This document shows positions 61,566-64,000 of a stretch of 64,000 bases of DNA, piece by piece. This stretch comes from Streptomyces sp. D2-8 (lineage in GTDB: Bacteria; Actinomycetota; Actinomycetes; Streptomycetales; Streptomycetaceae). How positions within the stretch are numbered: the stretch's first letter is position 1; each line of letters begins with the position of its first letter. The position numbers and the translations under genes are program-made. The notes under the pieces are model-generated. The model ran no database searches. It was not told the origin of the DNA and saw only the letters and a program-made list of their open reading frames with translations. The stretch spans positions 1-64,000 of the forward strand of contig NZ_JAAHBP010000025.1 in NCBI RefSeq assembly GCF_023184515.1, in the 5' to 3' direction.

Positions 61566-62771
61566 ATGACCGTGTGGGACGACCTCGTCGGGCAGGAGAG
61601 GGTGAGCGAGCAGCTGGCCTCTGCCGCTCGGGACGCCGACGCCCTGGTCACCGCGGCCGTCACCGGCACCCCGCCGCCCGAGGCGTCGAAGATGACGCAC
61701 GCGTGGCTGTTCACGGGCCCGCCCGGGGCCGGGCGGAACCAGGCGGCGCGCGCCTTCGCGGCGGCGCTGCAGTGCGTCAGCCCCGACCGCGCCCTCGGCG
61801 GCTCCCCGGGCTGCGGTTTCTGCGACGGCTGCCACACGGCGCTCATCGGCACGCACGCCGACGTCACCACCGTCGCCGCCGTCGGCACGCAGATCCTCGC
61901 CGACGACATGCGCGACACCGTCCGCAAGTCGTTCACGTCACCGGCGACCGGCCGCTGGCAGATCATCCTCGTCGAGGACGCCGAGCGGCTGAACGAGAAG
62001 TCGGCCAACGCCGTCCTCAAGGCCGTGGAGGAGCCCGCCCCCCGCACGGTCTGGCTGCTGTGCGCCCCCTCCATCGAGGACGTCCTGCCGACCATCCGCT
62101 CCCGCTGCCGCCACCTGAACCTGAGCACGCCGCGGGTCGACGCCATCGCCGACATGCTCGTCCGCCGCGAGGGCATCGAGCCGGACGTCGCCGCCGCGGC
62201 GGCCCGCGCGACCCAGGGGCATGTCGACCGGGCACGCCGCCTGGCCACCGACCCGGCCGCGCGTGCACGCCGTGCCGCCGTGCTCAGGCTGCCGCTGCGC
62301 GTCGAGGAGATCGGCAGTGCGCTCAAGGCGGCCCAGGAGCTCGTCGACGCGGCCGCCGAGGACGCCAAGCAGCTCGCGGAGGAGACGGACTCCAAGGAGA
62401 CCGAGGAGCTGAAGGCCGCTCTCGGTGCTGCCCAGGGCGGCCGCATGCCCCGCGGCACCGCGGGCGTGATGAAGGACCTGGAGGACAAGCAGAAGCGCCG
62501 CAGAACGCGCACGCAGCGTGACAGCCTCGACCTCGCCCTGACCGACCTCACGGCCTTCTACCGCGATGTCCTCGCCCTCCAGCTCGGCTCGCGCGTGGCC
62601 ATCGCCAACGCGGACGCCGAGGACGCCCTGGAGCGGCTCGCCCGCGGCAGCTCCCCGGAGTCCACCCTCCGTCGCATCGAGGCGATCGCCGCCTGCCGCG
62701 ACGCCCTCGACCGCAACGTGGCGCCGCTGCTCGCGGTGGAGGCGATGACGATGGCGCTCAGAGCGGGCTGA
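61566..62771 (+). CDS. holB: DNA polymerase III subunit delta'
   Basis: 401 residues. Clamp-loader AAA+ subunit with a degenerate P-loop GPPGAGRNQAARAF (no lysine, as expected for delta'), a zinc module with cysteines in CVSP, GCGFCDGCH, then LVEDAERLNEKSANAVLKAV and the sensor RSRCRHL. It loads the sliding clamp in the replisome. Conserved next to tmk. Confidence 0.94.
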   Translation: MTVWDDLVGQERVSEQLASAARDADALVTAAVTGTPPPEASKMTHAWLFTGPPGAGRNQAARAFAAALQCVSPDRALGGSPGCGFCDGCHTALIGTHADVTTVAAVGTQILADDMRDTVRKSFTSPATGRWQIILVEDAERLNEKSANAVLKAVEEPAPRTVWLLCAPSIEDVLPTIRSRCRHLNLSTPRVDAIADMLVRREGIEPDVAAAAARATQGHVDRARRLATDPAARARRAAVLRLPLRVEEIGSALKAAQELVDAAAEDAKQLAEETDSKETEELKAALGAAQGGRMPRGTAGVMKDLEDKQKRRRTRTQRDSLDLALTDLTAFYRDVLALQLGSRVAIANADAEDALERLARGSSPESTLRRIEAIAACRDALDRNVAPLLAVEAMTMALRAG

Positions 62772-62931
62772 GTACGGGCCGGGAGGACGGGAAGCCCGGG
62801 AGGGACGGCCCGGGAGGACGGGCGGACGCCGGGCGCCGCACGAGCCGGACGTGGTGTTGACGCCGTAACTCGTACGTGGCACGCCACGCACGCACGGCAC
62901 CCATTCCGTCGCCCAGAGTTACGCTCGCTGG

Positions 62932-64000
62932 ATGTACACAAGGCGCACCCCCCGCTCCGCCTCCACCTCCGGCGGTCTCCACCGCAGGACACGAAACCGG
63001 GCCAAGACCGCCGCCGGTCTCCTCGCGACGGCCGCGCTGCTCGTCTCCGCCTGCTCCTCCGGCAGCGCGACGACGTCCGCCGCCTCCGCGGCGGCGGAGG
63101 CGGCGCTGGTCGCGCTGCCGCAGGCCACGCCCGCGGCGCTCTCGTCGTACTACGGGCAGAAGCCGGCCTGGCGCGGCTGCGGTGTCCCCGGCTTCGAGTG
63201 CGCCACCGTCAAGGCACCGCTCGACTACGCCAAGCCCTCCTCCGGTGACGTCCGGCTCGCCCTCACGCGCAAGAAGGCCACGGGCCCCGGCAAGCGGCTG
63301 GGCTCGCTGCTGGTGAACCCGGGAGGGCCGGGCGGCTCGGCGATCGGCTATGTGCAGGCGTACGCGGGCATCGGCTACCCGGCCGAGGTGCGGGCCCGCT
63401 ACGACATGGTGGCGGTCGACCCGCGTGGCGTGGCCCGCAGCGAGCCCGTCGAGTGTCTGGACGGCCCGGAGATGGACACGTACACGCAGACGGACACCAC
63501 GCCCGACGACGGCAAGGAGACGAACGGGCTGGTCACGGCGTACCGGACGTTCGCCGAGGGCTGCGGCGCGGGCGCGCCCCGGCTGCTGCGCCATGTGTCC
63601 ACCGTGGAGGCGGCGCGGGACATGGACATCGTGCGGGCGGTGCTCGGCGACGAGAAGCTGAACTTCGTGGGGGCCTCGTACGGCACGTTCCTCGGGGCGA
63701 CGTACGCCGGTCTCTTCCCGGACCGGGCGGGACGGCTGGTGCTGGACGGCGCGATGGACCCGTCGCTGCCGGCCCGGAGGCTGAACCTCGAGCAGACGGC
63801 GGGCTTCGAGACGGCGTTCCGGTCGTTCGCGAAGGACTGCGTACGGCAGGCGGACTGTCCGCTGGGCGGCAAGGGCACCCCGCCCGAGCGGGTCGGCGAG
63901 AACCTCAAGGCGTTCTTCAAGAAGCTGGACACACGGCCCGTCCCCACCGGCGACGGCCGCAAGCTCACCGAGTCGCTCGCCACGACCGGTGTGATCGCGG
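62932..64000 (+). CDS. Secreted alpha/beta-hydrolase peptidase, 3' end missing
   Basis: The first 356 codons of a lipoprotein-type hydrolase; the frame is open at the window end. Start ATG 62932. Signal peptide with twin-basic start, hydrophobic core and lipobox VSAC (Cys41). Conserved LLVNPGGPGGSAIGYVQ, VDPRGVARSEPVEC and nucleophile elbow FVGASYGTFLG (Ser near 249) place it with tripeptidyl aminopeptidases of the SlpD/SlpE type. The mature protein should cut N-terminal peptides outside the cell. The catalytic Asp and His lie beyond the window. Confidence 0.9.
   Translation, partial: MYTRRTPRSASTSGGLHRRTRNRAKTAAGLLATAALLVSACSSGSATTSAASAAAEAALVALPQATPAALSSYYGQKPAWRGCGVPGFECATVKAPLDYAKPSSGDVRLALTRKKATGPGKRLGSLLVNPGGPGGSAIGYVQAYAGIGYPAEVRARYDMVAVDPRGVARSEPVECLDGPEMDTYTQTDTTPDDGKETNGLVTAYRTFAEGCGAGAPRLLRHVSTVEAARDMDIVRAVLGDEKLNFVGASYGTFLGATYAGLFPDRAGRLVLDGAMDPSLPARRLNLEQTAGFETAFRSFAKDCVRQADCPLGGKGTPPERVGENLKAFFKKLDTRPVPTGDGRKLTESLATTGVIA

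Noticed and set aside
57603..61856. Very long reverse-strand frame opposite topA and tmk
   Set aside because: It is the GC-bias shadow of two well-supported genes; the product is Arg/Gly/Leu low-complexity.

Overview
The window is high-GC actinobacterial DNA, almost certainly from a Streptomyces chromosome. Evidence is the strong third-position GC bias, the many GTG/TTG starts, wblA- and bldG-type developmental regulators, and a core gene order that matches, from memory, the S. coelicolor SCO358x-SCO3540 region (PBP, wblA, two ArsA-like ATPases, crp, nth, marP, nhaA, acsA, tad genes, helicase, bldG, hppA, topA, tmk, holB). The species cannot be named from the sequence.

Region 1 (1-13267) is an actinomycete integrative and conjugative element (AICE) of the pSAM2 type inserted in the 3' half of a tRNA-Pro(CGG) gene. 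A perfect 52-bp direct repeat (638-689 and 13184-13235) marks its ends. From left to right it holds a cargo gene of the DUF6414 type, a small membrane protein, and a large imperfect inverted repeat. Next is a leftward operon (Nudix hydrolase, HATPase, two unknowns), then a GntR repressor of the KorSA type with a set of matching operator palindromes. The conjugation and spread operon (SCO3933-like regulator, FtsK-like TraSA/TraB translocase, DUF2637 and small Spd proteins) leads into the overlapping rep-xis-int set. A second cargo slot lies between int and the tRNA and holds genes of unknown function. Left of the element is a broken DUF1883 gene. The likely original tRNA terminator is there too; the element supplies a new one beside the intact tRNA.

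Region 2 (13268-31500) is core chromosome: a Pr6Pr membrane protein, metallophosphoesterase, YqeY, class A PBP, wblA, two ArsA-like ATPases, DUF4177, RidA, Nudix and MBL hydrolases. It continues with Crp and endonuclease III, which are divergent over a Crp-type site, then a second Nudix, a MarP-like protease, an epoxide-hydrolase-like protein, a holin-X-like protein and NhaA.

Region 3 (31500-48200) holds acetyl-CoA synthetase, a SulP-carbonic anhydrase fusion, a deacetylase-like lipoprotein, a degenerate Fic-fold protein, a HAD phosphatase, a complete tad pilus-type operon (ssd-tadA-tadB-tadC-DUF4244-tadE-tadE-like), and a large DEAD/DUF1998 helicase that overlaps the operon end tail to tail.

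Region 4 (48200-64000) holds bldG with its neighbouring anti-sigma gene, the proton-pumping pyrophosphatase, a lipoprotein and an NPPF methyltransferase. These are followed by topA with a lysine-rich tail, a three-part MFS-thymidylate kinase-coiled-coil protein, DNA polymerase III delta', and the start of a secreted alpha/beta-hydrolase peptidase cut by the window end.
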